The notes: generated by a model from the sequence alone, not told the origin. DNA of 64,000 nucleotides from Photobacterium leiognathi (GCF_030685535.1 NZ_CP131599.1:992001-1056000); one strand, 5' to 3'; shown: positions 46,298 to 55,595, counted from the stretch's first letter. Made by a program: numbers and translations.

Positions 46298-46615
46298 ATG
46301 AAAAAGATTTTACCTTTAGTTAGTCTTGTTTTATTGACTTCAGCTTGTGCTACACAAACACCACCACCTGAACCTCAGGTGATCACTAAAGTAGTTAAAC
46401 AAAATACAGCCCCAGTAGAGAAAAAAGGCTACGATGACGGCTGTAAAGATGCGATGAAAGCGCAGTTCTTACCAACGAAAGAAGTCGTTGATAGCTACGA
46501 TAAAGTAAGCCAAGCCGCTTACCTAAAAGGTTGGGAAATGGGTTACCGTCGTTGTGTTATTGGTCTTGGCCCAGTAAAAATTAATAGCACAATGCCGACA
46601 GGTCAAAATCATTAA
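46298..46615 (+). CDS. Small predicted lipoprotein
   Basis: The 105-residue protein has a lipoprotein signal with the lipobox LTSAC (cysteine at about 18), a proline-rich linker, and a C-terminal region with GYDDGCKDAMKAQ and YLKGWEMGYRRC. The repeated G-x-x-x-G-C and G-W-x-x-G-Y patterns and paired cysteines suggest a small disulfide-bonded envelope domain. Function unknown. A strong terminator follows. Confidence 0.75.
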   Translation: MKKILPLVSLVLLTSACATQTPPPEPQVITKVVKQNTAPVEKKGYDDGCKDAMKAQFLPTKEVVDSYDKVSQAAYLKGWEMGYRRCVIGLGPVKINSTMPTGQNH

Positions 46616-46623
46616 TCCCTGCT

Positions 46624-46651
46624 TTAGGGGCGTTACCAATACGCCCCTTTT
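46624..46651 (+). terminator. Terminator after the small lipoprotein
   Basis: GGGGCGT and ACGCCCC pair around a seven-base loop, followed by TTTT. Confidence 0.88.
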
Positions 46652-46889
46652 AGCCACTGTAGAAATACATTTTCTGCTGTTCAGCTTTTACCAAAGCCTG
46701 TATCTCTGAGAATTAATTATGATCCTTTGAACGTATTTTAATCGTTAACCAATCCGATTAGATGCTTCAAAAAATTCTCACTTTTGAGATTCGATAAAGA
46801 TAAAAACTCATATTAATATACTAATTTGCTTTTTATCACTTACAAACAATACTTTAATTATTAATTTGACCAATAATCAGGGAGGGATC

Positions 46890-47993
46890 ATGACTTCTCG
46901 GCAGGTACAACTGATTGATATTCTTTGCCTTCCAACTCTATTATTGACGCTCGATCATAAATCTCTATATCAAATCATCACAGAGGCAAGACATCTATCC
47001 TTGTTAGGGCAATTAAAGACAGCCTGCGAGCTTGATGGTATTTGGGATGAACTACCACTGTTTATGCAACAGCAATTACTCTCAGGGTTCCATAGCTTCG
47101 AGAAGCAAAAAAAAGCTTTAGTATTTGAACATGAAGAACTTAAAGCACAGTTTAAAGATGTACTGCCATCATGGCGTTATATTCGTGGTAGTGCTTTACA
47201 ATTTTCTGAAGTAGAAATGTTTAAAGGTAGGATCAAGAATAATATTGATATTTTGATTTCAGAAAACCATGTTGATGCCGTACTAAATCAGTTACTCAAT
47301 CATGGCTGGCGCTATAAAAACATCACCGATTACGAAGAAACTTTTTATTGTCGCTGGTCAAATCAAACAACCCCGTTAATACATAAAGAAAGGCGAACAG
47401 AGCTTGCTATTCATTTCCATTTATTGCCAAAAACGTTAAGACATAAGTTGGATGAAACACCGTTACTTCATCACCATACCTCACCTATTACAGCTCATCC
47501 TGCCACACTTCTTTCCCCCGAAGCTATGGTGACTCATCAAGCTATCATGTTTTTTAACCAAGTGAATTTTAAGTATGGGCTACGTGACCTGTATGACTTA
47601 CACCTACAATTCAGCCATTTTGGCAAACAGCGTCTGTTCTGGCACAACCTGATCCAACTCCATCAGCAAATAGGTAAAGATAATAGCCTGTTTATGGCGC
47701 TTGGGTTTTGCCATGAACTATTTGCATTAAAGATCCCTGACAATATGATGCAGTTTTTAAATCAACATGCCTCACACCGTTTTATCTTCTGGTTATACAA
47801 AGAACGTTTTAGTGAAGTCATAAGAAACGCTTTTCCAAATTATCAAAATTCAGATTATCGTTTCGCTGTGAAATCGTTGCGTTTTCGAGGGCGACTAAAA
47901 CGTATGCCGCTTTATGCTATTTTGCCTCATATCATTAAAAAAGAGATCATCAATTTAATGCCTCATGAAGAAGATGAAGAGATCATCTATTAG
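46890..47993 (+). CDS. Nucleotidyltransferase-fold protein (NTP_transf_5-like), catalytic motif altered
   Basis: The start at 46890 has a GGAGG site five bases upstream; a TTG further upstream is unlikely. The 367-residue protein resembles uncharacterised nucleotidyltransferases that sit in polysaccharide or peptide-modification loci: YIRGSALQFSEVEMFKGRIKNNIDILISENHVDAVLNQLLNHGW corresponds to the G-S ... D-x-D core. The first acidic residue of the DxD pair is Asn here (NNIDILI), so catalysis may be lost. The C-terminal half is helical with LYDLHLQFSHFG. It has no partner genes nearby. Confidence 0.6.
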   Translation: MTSRQVQLIDILCLPTLLLTLDHKSLYQIITEARHLSLLGQLKTACELDGIWDELPLFMQQQLLSGFHSFEKQKKALVFEHEELKAQFKDVLPSWRYIRGSALQFSEVEMFKGRIKNNIDILISENHVDAVLNQLLNHGWRYKNITDYEETFYCRWSNQTTPLIHKERRTELAIHFHLLPKTLRHKLDETPLLHHHTSPITAHPATLLSPEAMVTHQAIMFFNQVNFKYGLRDLYDLHLQFSHFGKQRLFWHNLIQLHQQIGKDNSLFMALGFCHELFALKIPDNMMQFLNQHASHRFIFWLYKERFSEVIRNAFPNYQNSDYRFAVKSLRFRGRLKRMPLYAILPHIIKKEIINLMPHEEDEEIIY

Positions 47994-48080
47994 CCTTAGT
48001 ACAGATATAAAAAACTCTTAAACACCTCATGCTATAACTAGCAAAAAGTATTTAAGAGGTTGAGTTCCCTACTGTTCAAA

Positions 48081-48629
48081 TTAGAACTTTAGGTATTTCT
48101 TCATTGAACTAACGCTTTTCTCGCCAAGACCTGTTACTTTTTCTAGATCTTTCGCTGATTTGAATTTGACGTGTTTTTTACGGTAATCCACGATAGCTTT
48201 TGCTTTAGTTTCACCAATACCTGGTAATGATGCCGCAAGATCTGAAGCAGATGCGGTATTTACGTTAACTGCTTTTAATTGTTTCTTTACTGCAGTCTTG
48301 GTTTTGGTTGATGACTTTTTAACGTCTGCTTTTTTGCTATCAAGTTTTGAAGATGTTGCTTTTACATCTTTCTTCGCGTCTTTCTTTACATCGGCAACTT
48401 TAGTTGATGATGTCTTCTTCGCTTTCTCTACTTCTTTCTTTGTAGACTTGCTTGCTGATTTCTTCACCTTAGCAATACAGTCCATTTTCTTTTGCTTATC
48501 AGCTTTGTATTTAGTTTCACATTGCTTGATCAGTTTAGTGGGATCTGTTGTTGCAGCTTGAGATGCGAAAGGCAGAATAAACGCCAGTGTTAGTAACACC
48601 TTTTTAAACATTGGAAAAAACTCCTTCAT
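48081..48629 (-). CDS. Exported helix-hairpin-helix protein with lysine-rich linker
   Basis: The protein has a signal peptide (MFKKVLLTLAFILPFASQAA), a short segment with two cysteines, a linker of about 70 residues rich in Lys, Ser, Thr and Ala, and a C-terminal ComEA-type HhH pair (VNTASASDLAASLPGIGETKAKAIVDYR ... DLEKVTGLGEKSVSSMKKYL). ComEA-type proteins bind DNA in the periplasm during natural transformation. The linker resembles histone H1 tails. Two starts are possible (48629 with AAAGGA, 48611 with AAGGAG). No competence genes are adjacent. Confidence 0.85.
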   Translation of the reverse strand: MKEFFPMFKKVLLTLAFILPFASQAATTDPTKLIKQCETKYKADKQKKMDCIAKVKKSASKSTKKEVEKAKKTSSTKVADVKKDAKKDVKATSSKLDSKKADVKKSSTKTKTAVKKQLKAVNVNTASASDLAASLPGIGETKAKAIVDYRKKHVKFKSAKDLEKVTGLGEKSVSSMKKYLKF

Positions 48630-48996
48630 AGATAATCCTTTGTAAATTAAAGACTATCTGACGCGAAAGATAAAATAAAACATCATAAAGTGTTTAAATC
48701 AGTGTTTTTTATTTTTCTTTCATTACGAAAAAACACTGAAAAGAGAGCTAGTAGCACTTTTTTAAACTTACTATCCTTCTGTTTTTCATATATAAATTAG
48801 CATCATCTAGAAGATCACATAAGACTGAACTCGCTTTACGCCAACACTTACAGGTTTTGCGACATTGTTGGAATAATTTCAAATATTCACGATGAAAATC
48901 CGACTTTACGACATAAGATGCACGTTTAGTGGTCAGGTGAGTCAGTTCATTTTGCCATGATATGATTACTGTACTGCGCGTAAACAAGGACGATAA

Positions 48997-49806
48997 ATGC
49001 AAGACAACATGCTTTTTTACAAAACTTACCCCCATCCCAGTAGTAAAGAATGGGTGGTATTTGTCCATGGTGCAGGTGGTAGCTCAGCTATTTGGTTCAA
49101 ACAGATTAAAGCCTATAAGCAGCACTTTAATTTGTTGTTATTAGATCTCCGTGGTCACGGTAAATCTAACAATATGTTTAAAGACATGATGGCGAACCCT
49201 TATACGTTTAAGAGCGTCACCAAAGACATCGTTCATGTACTCAATCACTTAAAGATCCAATCAGCGCACTTCGTGGGAGTTTCATTAGGCACTATCATTA
49301 TTCGTAATTTAGCGGAAATTGCGCCTGATCGTGTCAAAAGCATGGTACTCGGTGGTGCTGTAACACGCTTAAATACTCGCTCTCAGATTCTGGTTAAACT
49401 CGGCAATTTGTGTAAGCACATCATTCCTTATATGTGGTTATATCGTTTGTTTGCCTATGTGGTTATGCCTCAAAAAAGTCAGCGTGAGTCTCGCCATTTA
49501 TTTGTTCGTGAAGCTAAAAAACTATGTCAGAAAGAGTTTAAACGTTGGTTCAAACTAGCAACCGATGTAAACCCTGTCATGAAGTATTTCAAAGAAAAAG
49601 AGCTATCTATCCCTACACTTTACCTCATGGGTGCCAATGACTATATGTTCATAAAACCAGTGAAAGAGATGGTAGAGCGTCATCGATTAAGCTTTTTAAC
49701 TGAATTAAAAGACTACGGACATGTATGTAATGTTGAAAAACCCGATGATTTTAACCAACACTCCATAGCGTTTATTCATCAACACAAAACTTACTACAGC
49801 GCATAA
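48997..49806 (+). CDS. Alpha/beta-fold hydrolase
   Basis: The 269-residue protein has WVVFVHGAGGSSAIWFKQI (oxyanion loop), LLLDLRGHGKSN and the nucleophile elbow GVSLGT, with the acid in LYLMGANDYMF and the His in DYGHVCNVEKP. It is a typical cytoplasmic hydrolase of the 2-hydroxymuconic or esterase-like group. The substrate is unknown. AAGGA precedes the ATG. A strong terminator follows. Confidence 0.85.
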   Translation: MQDNMLFYKTYPHPSSKEWVVFVHGAGGSSAIWFKQIKAYKQHFNLLLLDLRGHGKSNNMFKDMMANPYTFKSVTKDIVHVLNHLKIQSAHFVGVSLGTIIIRNLAEIAPDRVKSMVLGGAVTRLNTRSQILVKLGNLCKHIIPYMWLYRLFAYVVMPQKSQRESRHLFVREAKKLCQKEFKRWFKLATDVNPVMKYFKEKELSIPTLYLMGANDYMFIKPVKEMVERHRLSFLTELKDYGHVCNVEKPDDFNQHSIAFIHQHKTYYSA

Positions 49807-49855
49807 AAAACGGCATAACCTACTCAGTTTATTGAGTAAACGTTATGCCGTTTTT
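49806..49855 (+). terminator. Terminator after the alpha/beta hydrolase
   Basis: AACGGCATAAC and GTTATGCCGTT pair across a loop that itself contains ACTCA/TGAGT; TTTTT follows. It may serve the convergent hydrolase gene too. Confidence 0.88.
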
Positions 49856-49906
49856 GTCTCTACCGTATTATTAATTAAGTGATACGGTTATTGACTCATT
49901 GAGCGC

Positions 49907-50725
49907 TTACTTCGCAATATGCTTGTCTAAAAAAGCCATCAATTGCTGAGTAACAAATTCAGGTTGCTCCAGATTACTAATATGACCAGCATCTGGGATC
50001 AATACGTACTCGCTACCATCAATCGCATCATGCATTAACTGGGCTTCTAATGGTGGTCGAGGTGAATCTTCCATACCAACCATGATCAATGTCGGCACAG
50101 TAAGTAATTCGATATCATCAAAGGTATCGCGTCGACCAAATACCATTTTACCAATTTGACCTACCGCTACAGCGTCTTCGCCCTTAATGCTCGCTAAATA
50201 GGTTTTAAAGTTATTCACTAACTCTGGCGTATGCTGCTCCGCTTGACGACGGAAAAACAATGGCGTAATTGCATCAATGATTTCTGTTGGGATCATTTTC
50301 TGCTCAATAATGGTATTGAGCATGGCAAAGTATTTAGCATGAAGCACTTCAGGTTCATAACCGATGAACGTATCCATCAATACTAATGCATTAACACGTT
50401 GCGGCACTTTTAACGCCAGCTCTGCGCCCCACATACCACCAACAGACAAACCAATCATCGAGAAGGTATCAACTTCAAGGTGATCAAGCAGTGCTATCAC
50501 ATCATCTGCATAATCACGTAAAGTACGTGTTTTTGTAGGAGCAGCATCCGCGTCACCATGCGCCCATAGCTCAGGCACGATGCAACGATAATGTTGGCTT
50601 AATACTTCGATTTGAGGCTGCCACATTTTGCTATCCCATAAATAGCTGTGACCAAATACCAATACAGGACCAGTACCTTGATCTAAGTAGGTTAACTTAC
50701 GATCTTCAATTACATAACTTTGCAT
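49907..50725 (-). CDS. Alpha/beta-fold hydrolase, esterase-like
   Basis: I start at 50725 (MQSYVIEDRKL, 272 residues) because AAGGA lies five bases before it; the frame opens at 50740. Motifs are VLVFGHSYLWDSKMW, the nucleophile GLSVGG, Asp in VGMEDSPRPPLE and His in DAGHISNLEQP. It belongs to the group of proline-iminopeptidase- or 3-oxoadipate enol-lactonase-like hydrolases. It lies just downstream of the MATE gene, whose stop is 31 bases upstream of this start, so cotranscription is likely. Confidence 0.85.
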   Translation of the reverse strand: MQSYVIEDRKLTYLDQGTGPVLVFGHSYLWDSKMWQPQIEVLSQHYRCIVPELWAHGDADAAPTKTRTLRDYADDVIALLDHLEVDTFSMIGLSVGGMWGAELALKVPQRVNALVLMDTFIGYEPEVLHAKYFAMLNTIIEQKMIPTEIIDAITPLFFRRQAEQHTPELVNNFKTYLASIKGEDAVAVGQIGKMVFGRRDTFDDIELLTVPTLIMVGMEDSPRPPLEAQLMHDAIDGSEYVLIPDAGHISNLEQPEFVTQQLMAFLDKHIAK

Positions 50726-50756
50726 GAATATCCTTGTCATACGTGTTTTTACACGC

Positions 50757-52103
50757 TTATTTTACGTTATCAGTTTCACTTTGATATTTGCTATCAATGA
50801 TTTTCAATCCTTGACGATAGAAAACCCACGCACAAATACCTGCTGCAATGTTACCTACCATCGCGCCAGTAAATAAGCCCGGCAGTCCAGCTAAATGCGA
50901 ACCTAGCCATAAAATAGGTAGGAAGCAAATAAACAAACGCCATGCTGAAATAAACAGCGCACGCATCGGCATCGCCAAGGCATTACATATCGATACCATG
51001 ATCATACACACACCTAACGCACCTAAACTAATAGGAACTCGAGTTAAGTGTAAGCTCAACACTTCTTGTACTTTTACATCAGTTGTTAATAACGTACTCA
51101 ATGGCGTAGAAAGTAAGAATATAACGATAGCAATCACCAATTGCCATACTAGGACAAAACATACCGCGATATTGATGAGTGTCTTGATCCCTTGAAGATC
51201 ACGACTTCCTATCCGCTTGCCCACCATAGGTGGCATCGACATGGTTAAAGCTAAAACCACAACAATAGAGAAAAACTCTATTCGAGAGCCTAATGCCCAT
51301 GCAGCAACAGTGGCAGCACCAAAACCCGCAACTAATTTAGTGGCAAGCATGGAAGAAACAGGTGGTAACAATTGGCTCATCATTGCTGGCGCCATAATAT
51401 GCCCCAACTCTTTGACCGATTTGACAATATCAAGCCCTTGCCATTGAAAGCTTAACCAACCTCTTTTTAATACCAATGGAAATACCACCAGCATACCTAT
51501 AGTAAAAGAAGCAATGGTCGCCCATGCTGCACCATTAATGCCTAAGCCAAACTTAAAGATAAACAATGGATCAAACACGATGTTTAATAAGCTTGTTGCC
51601 ATCATCATGATGCCGGGAAGCATAGTATTACCGTTAGCACGACATAAACTATAGGCAAAATACAGCATCGAGCCACACCATGCGCTGGCTAACCATACAG
51701 GCCAATATGTATCAATGATGGGTAATACGGTTTCAGGTGCATCTAACAAATGCATAATGACGTCACGGAGTAACCAGATCACGCCACAAAGCGCCGCAAC
51801 ACCGATACCACCAACCAATACCACGAGCCCACCAAGTTGTTGCGCTCGAACGTTATTATTTGAACCTAATACACGAGAAATTAATGCCGTTGTGGCGATC
51901 CCTAGTCCTACTTGCAAGCCGATGACAACCATTTGCATTGGAAGTGTAAAGCCCTGTGCGGCAAGAGGAAGCACACCCAACTGACCGATGAAAGCACTGT
52001 CTACAAGCTGAAAGCTCATTAAAGACAGCACGCCAAATAACATTGACCATGTCATTTTAAAAAGCTGTTGAGCTAACGCTCGGGTATAAGGAGATATTTT
52101 CAT
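50757..52103 (-). CDS. MATE-family efflux protein
   Basis: From the ATG at 52103 the protein has 448 residues and about 12 membrane segments: MTWSMLFGVLSLMSFQLVDSAFIGQLG is the typical MATE start, followed by GVGIATTALISR-like and NGAAWATIASF segments repeated in the second half. It exports cationic drugs or metabolites with Na+ or H+. The frame extends upstream to a TTG at 52130, which is not convincing. No clear ribosome site precedes either. A terminator of the upstream gene overlaps this leader. Confidence 0.92.
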   Translation of the reverse strand: MKISPYTRALAQQLFKMTWSMLFGVLSLMSFQLVDSAFIGQLGVLPLAAQGFTLPMQMVVIGLQVGLGIATTALISRVLGSNNNVRAQQLGGLVVLVGGIGVAALCGVIWLLRDVIMHLLDAPETVLPIIDTYWPVWLASAWCGSMLYFAYSLCRANGNTMLPGIMMMATSLLNIVFDPLFIFKFGLGINGAAWATIASFTIGMLVVFPLVLKRGWLSFQWQGLDIVKSVKELGHIMAPAMMSQLLPPVSSMLATKLVAGFGAATVAAWALGSRIEFFSIVVVLALTMSMPPMVGKRIGSRDLQGIKTLINIAVCFVLVWQLVIAIVIFLLSTPLSTLLTTDVKVQEVLSLHLTRVPISLGALGVCMIMVSICNALAMPMRALFISAWRLFICFLPILWLGSHLAGLPGLFTGAMVGNIAAGICAWVFYRQGLKIIDSKYQSETDNVK

Positions 52104-52126
52104 GGAACACTTTATATATGTGAAAA

Positions 52127-52154
52127 ACAAAAAATCCCCGCATTTGCGAGGATA
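52127..52154 (-). terminator. Terminator after the MazG-like gene
   Basis: On the minus strand ATCCTCGCA and TGCGGGGAT pair around AA with one G-U, followed by TTTTTTG. It lies between the MazG-like stop and the MATE start. Confidence 0.8.
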
Positions 52155-52172
52155 ATTTAGCTAACAAGAGGC

Positions 52173-52751
52173 TTAGCGTATAACAAGTTTCACTAGATCA
52201 GCAGGACGATAGTATACGGATTTAAGTACTTTACCTTTACGGATAACTTTACCGTCAAGGTCAACATCTTGTGCACATTTCGCAATAATGTAATCCCCTT
52301 TCGTACTGGCTGTTAAAGCCACGCCTTGTTTTGCGTAAAACGCTTCAGTATCAGCGTATTCATCAGCGTTGCGGCATACTTTACTCATGTTGCTTGAATG
52401 GACTTCATTCCAACATGCCATAAAGTCGATACCTAAACGCGCTGACATTTGCAGCAGAATATCAATCAGGTAACTAATACCAATATTGTCTTCTACTTTC
52501 TTATCACCAAGGTGCACCAAACGCCCCATTAAAACATACACAGAATCGACAATTGCATCCGCTTGTTCAACCAGTGAATCTGCTTCTGCTAATTCCGTCA
52601 TCTCTTCTACAGCAAGAGAGGTATGCAATGCGTCGGCTTGTTCGCCTAGTGTTTGTGGTGATTCAATATCAAGATCAAACGTGGAACGAAACTCTCGAAT
52701 ATCGCGGTAAAGATGATCGAAAAGAGGTTGGTCTAGCGCTGACAGTTTCAT
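52173..52751 (-). CDS. MazG-like/PRA-PH-fold NTP pyrophosphohydrolase
   Basis: The 192-residue protein has the all-alpha pyrophosphatase metal motif in AVEEMTELAEADSLVEQADAIVDSVYVLMG (E-x-x-E followed later by D-x-x-D), about residues 48-77. The C-terminal part (MACWNEVHSSNMSKVC) is typical of the phosphoribosyl-ATP pyrophosphohydrolase-like proteins of gammaproteobacteria (Cof-like PRA-PH). It probably cleaves a nucleotide triphosphate between alpha and beta phosphates, perhaps for house-cleaning. Its substrate is not known. Confidence 0.85.
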   Translation of the reverse strand: MKLSALDQPLFDHLYRDIREFRSTFDLDIESPQTLGEQADALHTSLAVEEMTELAEADSLVEQADAIVDSVYVLMGRLVHLGDKKVEDNIGISYLIDILLQMSARLGIDFMACWNEVHSSNMSKVCRNADEYADTEAFYAKQGVALTASTKGDYIIAKCAQDVDLDGKVIRKGKVLKSVYYRPADLVKLVIR

Positions 52752-53061
52752 TCGTTTTTCCTTGTCTCAAATTGTAAAAGCCCGAAAATCAAAAACGCTC
52801 AATCAATGAGTTCGATAAAGGTTTTTAATCAGACAACGGCACAGAATACTAATCTAATCAGCCTTTAGATACAAAACCAATTGTCATTTCATTTTTTGAT
52901 TGTTGGTAAATCCATCACTCACTGTGCGTACAAGTATACTAGAATAAGTTAATTTCAACGCCGCTACATAAACGAAACAAATCAACATCATGATATTGCG
53001 ATATTAATACTTGATTGTTTGCTTAATTAGTCGAAAATCAACGTAAAATTTTACAACGTTA
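52752..53061. other. Divergent intergenic region, nothing identified
   Basis: About 310 bases lie between the MazG-like and glycerophosphodiesterase genes and should hold both promoters. I see no operator, repeat or small gene. Confidence 0.4.
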
Positions 53062-53802
53062 ATGACTTTGGATACTTATATGATTGCAGGTCACCGCGGT
53101 GCAAGAGCCGTTGCACCAGAAAATACTTTGGTTTCTATGAAAGCTGCCGCTAATGCTGGCGCAAAATGGATTGAAACCGATACCCAACTGTGTGCCGATT
53201 TAATTCCTGTCATTATCCACGACAAAACAGTTCGTCGTTGTACCAATGGTTCTGGTAGCGTTCGCCATAAAACCTTAGATGAAATCAAACAACTTGATGC
53301 CGGAAGCTGGTTTTCACCTGAATTTGCTGGTGAAACTATCCCAACTTTACATGAACTATTAGCTGCTTGTGACGAATATGGGCTTAACTTAAACCTTGAG
53401 ATCAAGGTGCACTACGAAGAAGAAGCAGCATTACAAGTACAGAAAACTATCGAAACCATTAAAGACTATGGCTTTGATCCAGATCGCCTCATCTTATCGA
53501 GTTTCTCTTATAATGCTGTTCAACAGTGTTTAGAACAGTGGCCTGAAGTGCGTCGTGGTTTGATCATTGAGGATTGGGTGCCTGATATCGACCGCTTAGA
53601 TGAAAACCTCAAGCTTTACAGTATTCATCTTGATCATCATCTATTGAATGAAAAGCTTGCTAAAGAAATTACTGACGCAGGAAAAGTGCTGCAAATTTGG
53701 ACAATGAATGATCCAAAGAAAATAGAAAAATTCTCAAATTGGGGCGTTTCGACCATTATTACCGATGATCCTGCTCTTTTAATTGCAGCAACCCATAAAT
53801 AA
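53062..53802 (+). CDS. ugpQ: Glycerophosphoryl diester phosphodiesterase
   Basis: The 246-residue TIM-barrel enzyme aligns with E. coli UgpQ: MIAGHRGARAVAPENTLVSMKAA with the catalytic His and Arg, ETDTQLCADLIPVIIHDKTVRRCTNGSG with the metal-binding acids and second His, LNLNLEIKVHYEEE, and the end WGVSTIITDDP. It splits glycerophosphodiesters to an alcohol and glycerol 3-phosphate in the cytoplasm; no signal peptide is present. It stands alone without an ugp transporter. The symbol is by similarity. Confidence 0.9.
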   Translation: MTLDTYMIAGHRGARAVAPENTLVSMKAAANAGAKWIETDTQLCADLIPVIIHDKTVRRCTNGSGSVRHKTLDEIKQLDAGSWFSPEFAGETIPTLHELLAACDEYGLNLNLEIKVHYEEEAALQVQKTIETIKDYGFDPDRLILSSFSYNAVQQCLEQWPEVRRGLIIEDWVPDIDRLDENLKLYSIHLDHHLLNEKLAKEITDAGKVLQIWTMNDPKKIEKFSNWGVSTIITDDPALLIAATHK

Positions 53803-53810
53803 CAACTTAT

Positions 53811-53843
53811 AAATAAAGCACTTATATAGGTGCTTTATTTTTC
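53811..53843 (+). terminator. Terminator after the glycerophosphodiesterase
   Basis: An 11-bp stem AAATAAAGCAC / GTGCTTTATTT is followed by TTTC. Confidence 0.85.
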
Positions 53844-54133
53844 TTTGTTATTCACATCATCTTTTCCCCTCCTTGTATTAGACTAATAATACAAGTTATA
53901 TTTGTGATTTTTTATATTCCAAAATAATACAAATAATTCGCAATACATCTGTATAGAATGTTTAAGATATTTATTAATCATTAATATTTTATGAACAAGA
54001 TATATTCAGACCACAGGTTATTTAACCGTATCACTTGCATATATTCGCCATCGATATTGAATGATTAATGTATATTATTATTAAATGATAAACAGTATGG
54101 TTTAAATCCATCCTGATCTGGAGCGATGTTTTC

Positions 54134-55417
54134 ATGTCAGTATATGACACTATATGTATTATGGCTGCAATTGCGGTCTTTATTTCCATCATTAACCATA
54201 AGATTGGTCGTTTTCAAACAACGATCGCTATCAATGGTTGGTCTATTGCTATCTCTTTAATTTTATTAGCATTAACACACTTAGGTTATATTCCTGTAAA
54301 TAAAGAAAATGCCCTAATTGAGCTAATTCAGCATGTCAAATTTGAAGACTTCCTATTAAAAGGTGTCTTAGGCTTCTTATTATTTGCTGGCGCATTAAAC
54401 ATCGATCTTAACCATTTAAAAGATCAGAAGTTTGAAATTGCTTTTCTTGCATTAGCTAGCACCTTATTCTCGACCTTTTTTATCGGCACCGTACTTTGGT
54501 TAATTCTTAACCTTATTGGTATTGATTTAAGTTTTATTTATTGCTGTTTATTTGGTGCACTTATTTCGCCTACCGATCCAATCGCTGTACTTGCGATTGT
54601 GAAAAAGTTAAATGCACCACAACGTATTTCTACGCAAATCGAAGGTGAATCTCTATTTAACGATGGTGTTGGTCTGGTTATTTTCGTCACCATTTTTGAA
54701 GTCGCTTTTGGTAAAACAGCCCCTACCGTTTCTGGTACAGCAATGCTGTTTATCCGTGAAGCGCTTGGTGGTATTGCCTTTGGTGCGGTACTGGGCGGCA
54801 TTTTCCATTACATGATCAAAAACTCACATGACAACATGTTACGCCTGATCTTAACCATGTTGATCCCAACCGCTGGCTATGTAATTGGTGAACATTTAGA
54901 AGTATCAGCACCACTCGCTATGGTGGTATCCGGTATTATCATTGGTAATATCACGCGTCAGTACATTTCAGAGCAATCTTCTGAGCAAATGGCACACCTT
55001 TGGGAATTGGTGGATGAAATTTTAAATGCCGTACTATTCCTACTGATTGGCTTTGTGATCATTACCTTTAGTTTCCACAGTATTGATATTATTGCGGTAG
55101 TTATTGCTATTCCATTAGTGCTTTTAAGTCGTTATCTCAGTGTACGACTATCATATGTTGGCTTCACGCGTTACCGCCAATACAACCCTGAATCAATTAA
55201 GATCTTAACTTGGGGTGGTTTACGTGGTGGTTTAGCCCTTGCAATGGCGATGGCGATCCCGACAGGTATTGTTATACCGTCACACCCAGATGTAGACGTG
55301 AAAGAAATTATCGTATTAATGACTTATGCCATTGTGATTTTCTCGATCCTTGTACAAGGCTCGACCATTACCCCTATGATTTTAAAAGCGAAAGAAGCGG
55401 ACAATAAACCGTTCTAA
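54134..55417 (+). CDS. Na+/H+ antiporter, NhaP/CPA1 type
   Basis: The 427-residue protein has about 12 membrane segments and the CPA1 ion-site motifs: GALISPTDPIAVLAIVKKL in the fifth segment and IEGESLFNDGVGLVIF in the next, followed by WGGLRGGLALAMAMAIP. It exchanges cytoplasmic Na+ (or K+) for protons. The next gene, encoding a 31-residue membrane protein, begins nine bases after its stop with its own AAGGAG, so the two form an operon. Confidence 0.94.
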   Translation: MSVYDTICIMAAIAVFISIINHKIGRFQTTIAINGWSIAISLILLALTHLGYIPVNKENALIELIQHVKFEDFLLKGVLGFLLFAGALNIDLNHLKDQKFEIAFLALASTLFSTFFIGTVLWLILNLIGIDLSFIYCCLFGALISPTDPIAVLAIVKKLNAPQRISTQIEGESLFNDGVGLVIFVTIFEVAFGKTAPTVSGTAMLFIREALGGIAFGAVLGGIFHYMIKNSHDNMLRLILTMLIPTAGYVIGEHLEVSAPLAMVVSGIIIGNITRQYISEQSSEQMAHLWELVDEILNAVLFLLIGFVIITFSFHSIDIIAVVIAIPLVLLSRYLSVRLSYVGFTRYRQYNPESIKILTWGGLRGGLALAMAMAIPTGIVIPSHPDVDVKEIIVLMTYAIVIFSILVQGSTITPMILKAKEADNKPF

Positions 55418-55426
55418 GGAGAGACA

Positions 55427-55522
55427 ATGTATTGGATCCATCATCATCACCTTTTAATTGCCTTTATTGGGTTAATTGCTGCATTTGGTGCTGGTTTGTT
55501 TGGGCTATATAAACAAAAATAG
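55427..55522 (+). CDS. Small membrane protein, 31 residues, cotranscribed with NhaP-type antiporter
   Basis: ATG 55427 is preceded by AAGGAG with good spacing (part of TAAGGAGAGACA overlapping the antiporter stop). The product begins MYWIHHHHLL with four consecutive histidines, then a hydrophobic glycine-rich helix (IAFIGLIAAFGAGLFGLY) and KQK at the end. It should be a single-pass inner-membrane peptide with the His cluster on one side. A perfect terminator 40 bases downstream confirms the operon end. No known family is recognised. Confidence 0.65.
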   Translation: MYWIHHHHLLIAFIGLIAAFGAGLFGLYKQK

Positions 55523-55561
55523 TGCCAAATACTGGTTAAAACATTTCCGCTCACTTTAACT

Positions 55562-55595
55562 AAAGAGATAAACAACATGGCTTGTTTATCTCTTT
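55562..55595 (+). terminator. Terminator after the antiporter operon
   Basis: A perfect 14-bp stem AAAGAGATAAACAA / TTGTTTATCTCTTT with a six-base loop and following CTTTATC. Confidence 0.88.

Noticed and set aside
48748..49068. 106-codon frame on the minus strand overlapping the start of the hydrolase at 48997
   Set aside because: No plausible start or ribosome site lies outside the overlap, and the composition is unlike a protein; a shorter real gene in 48748-48960 cannot be fully excluded.
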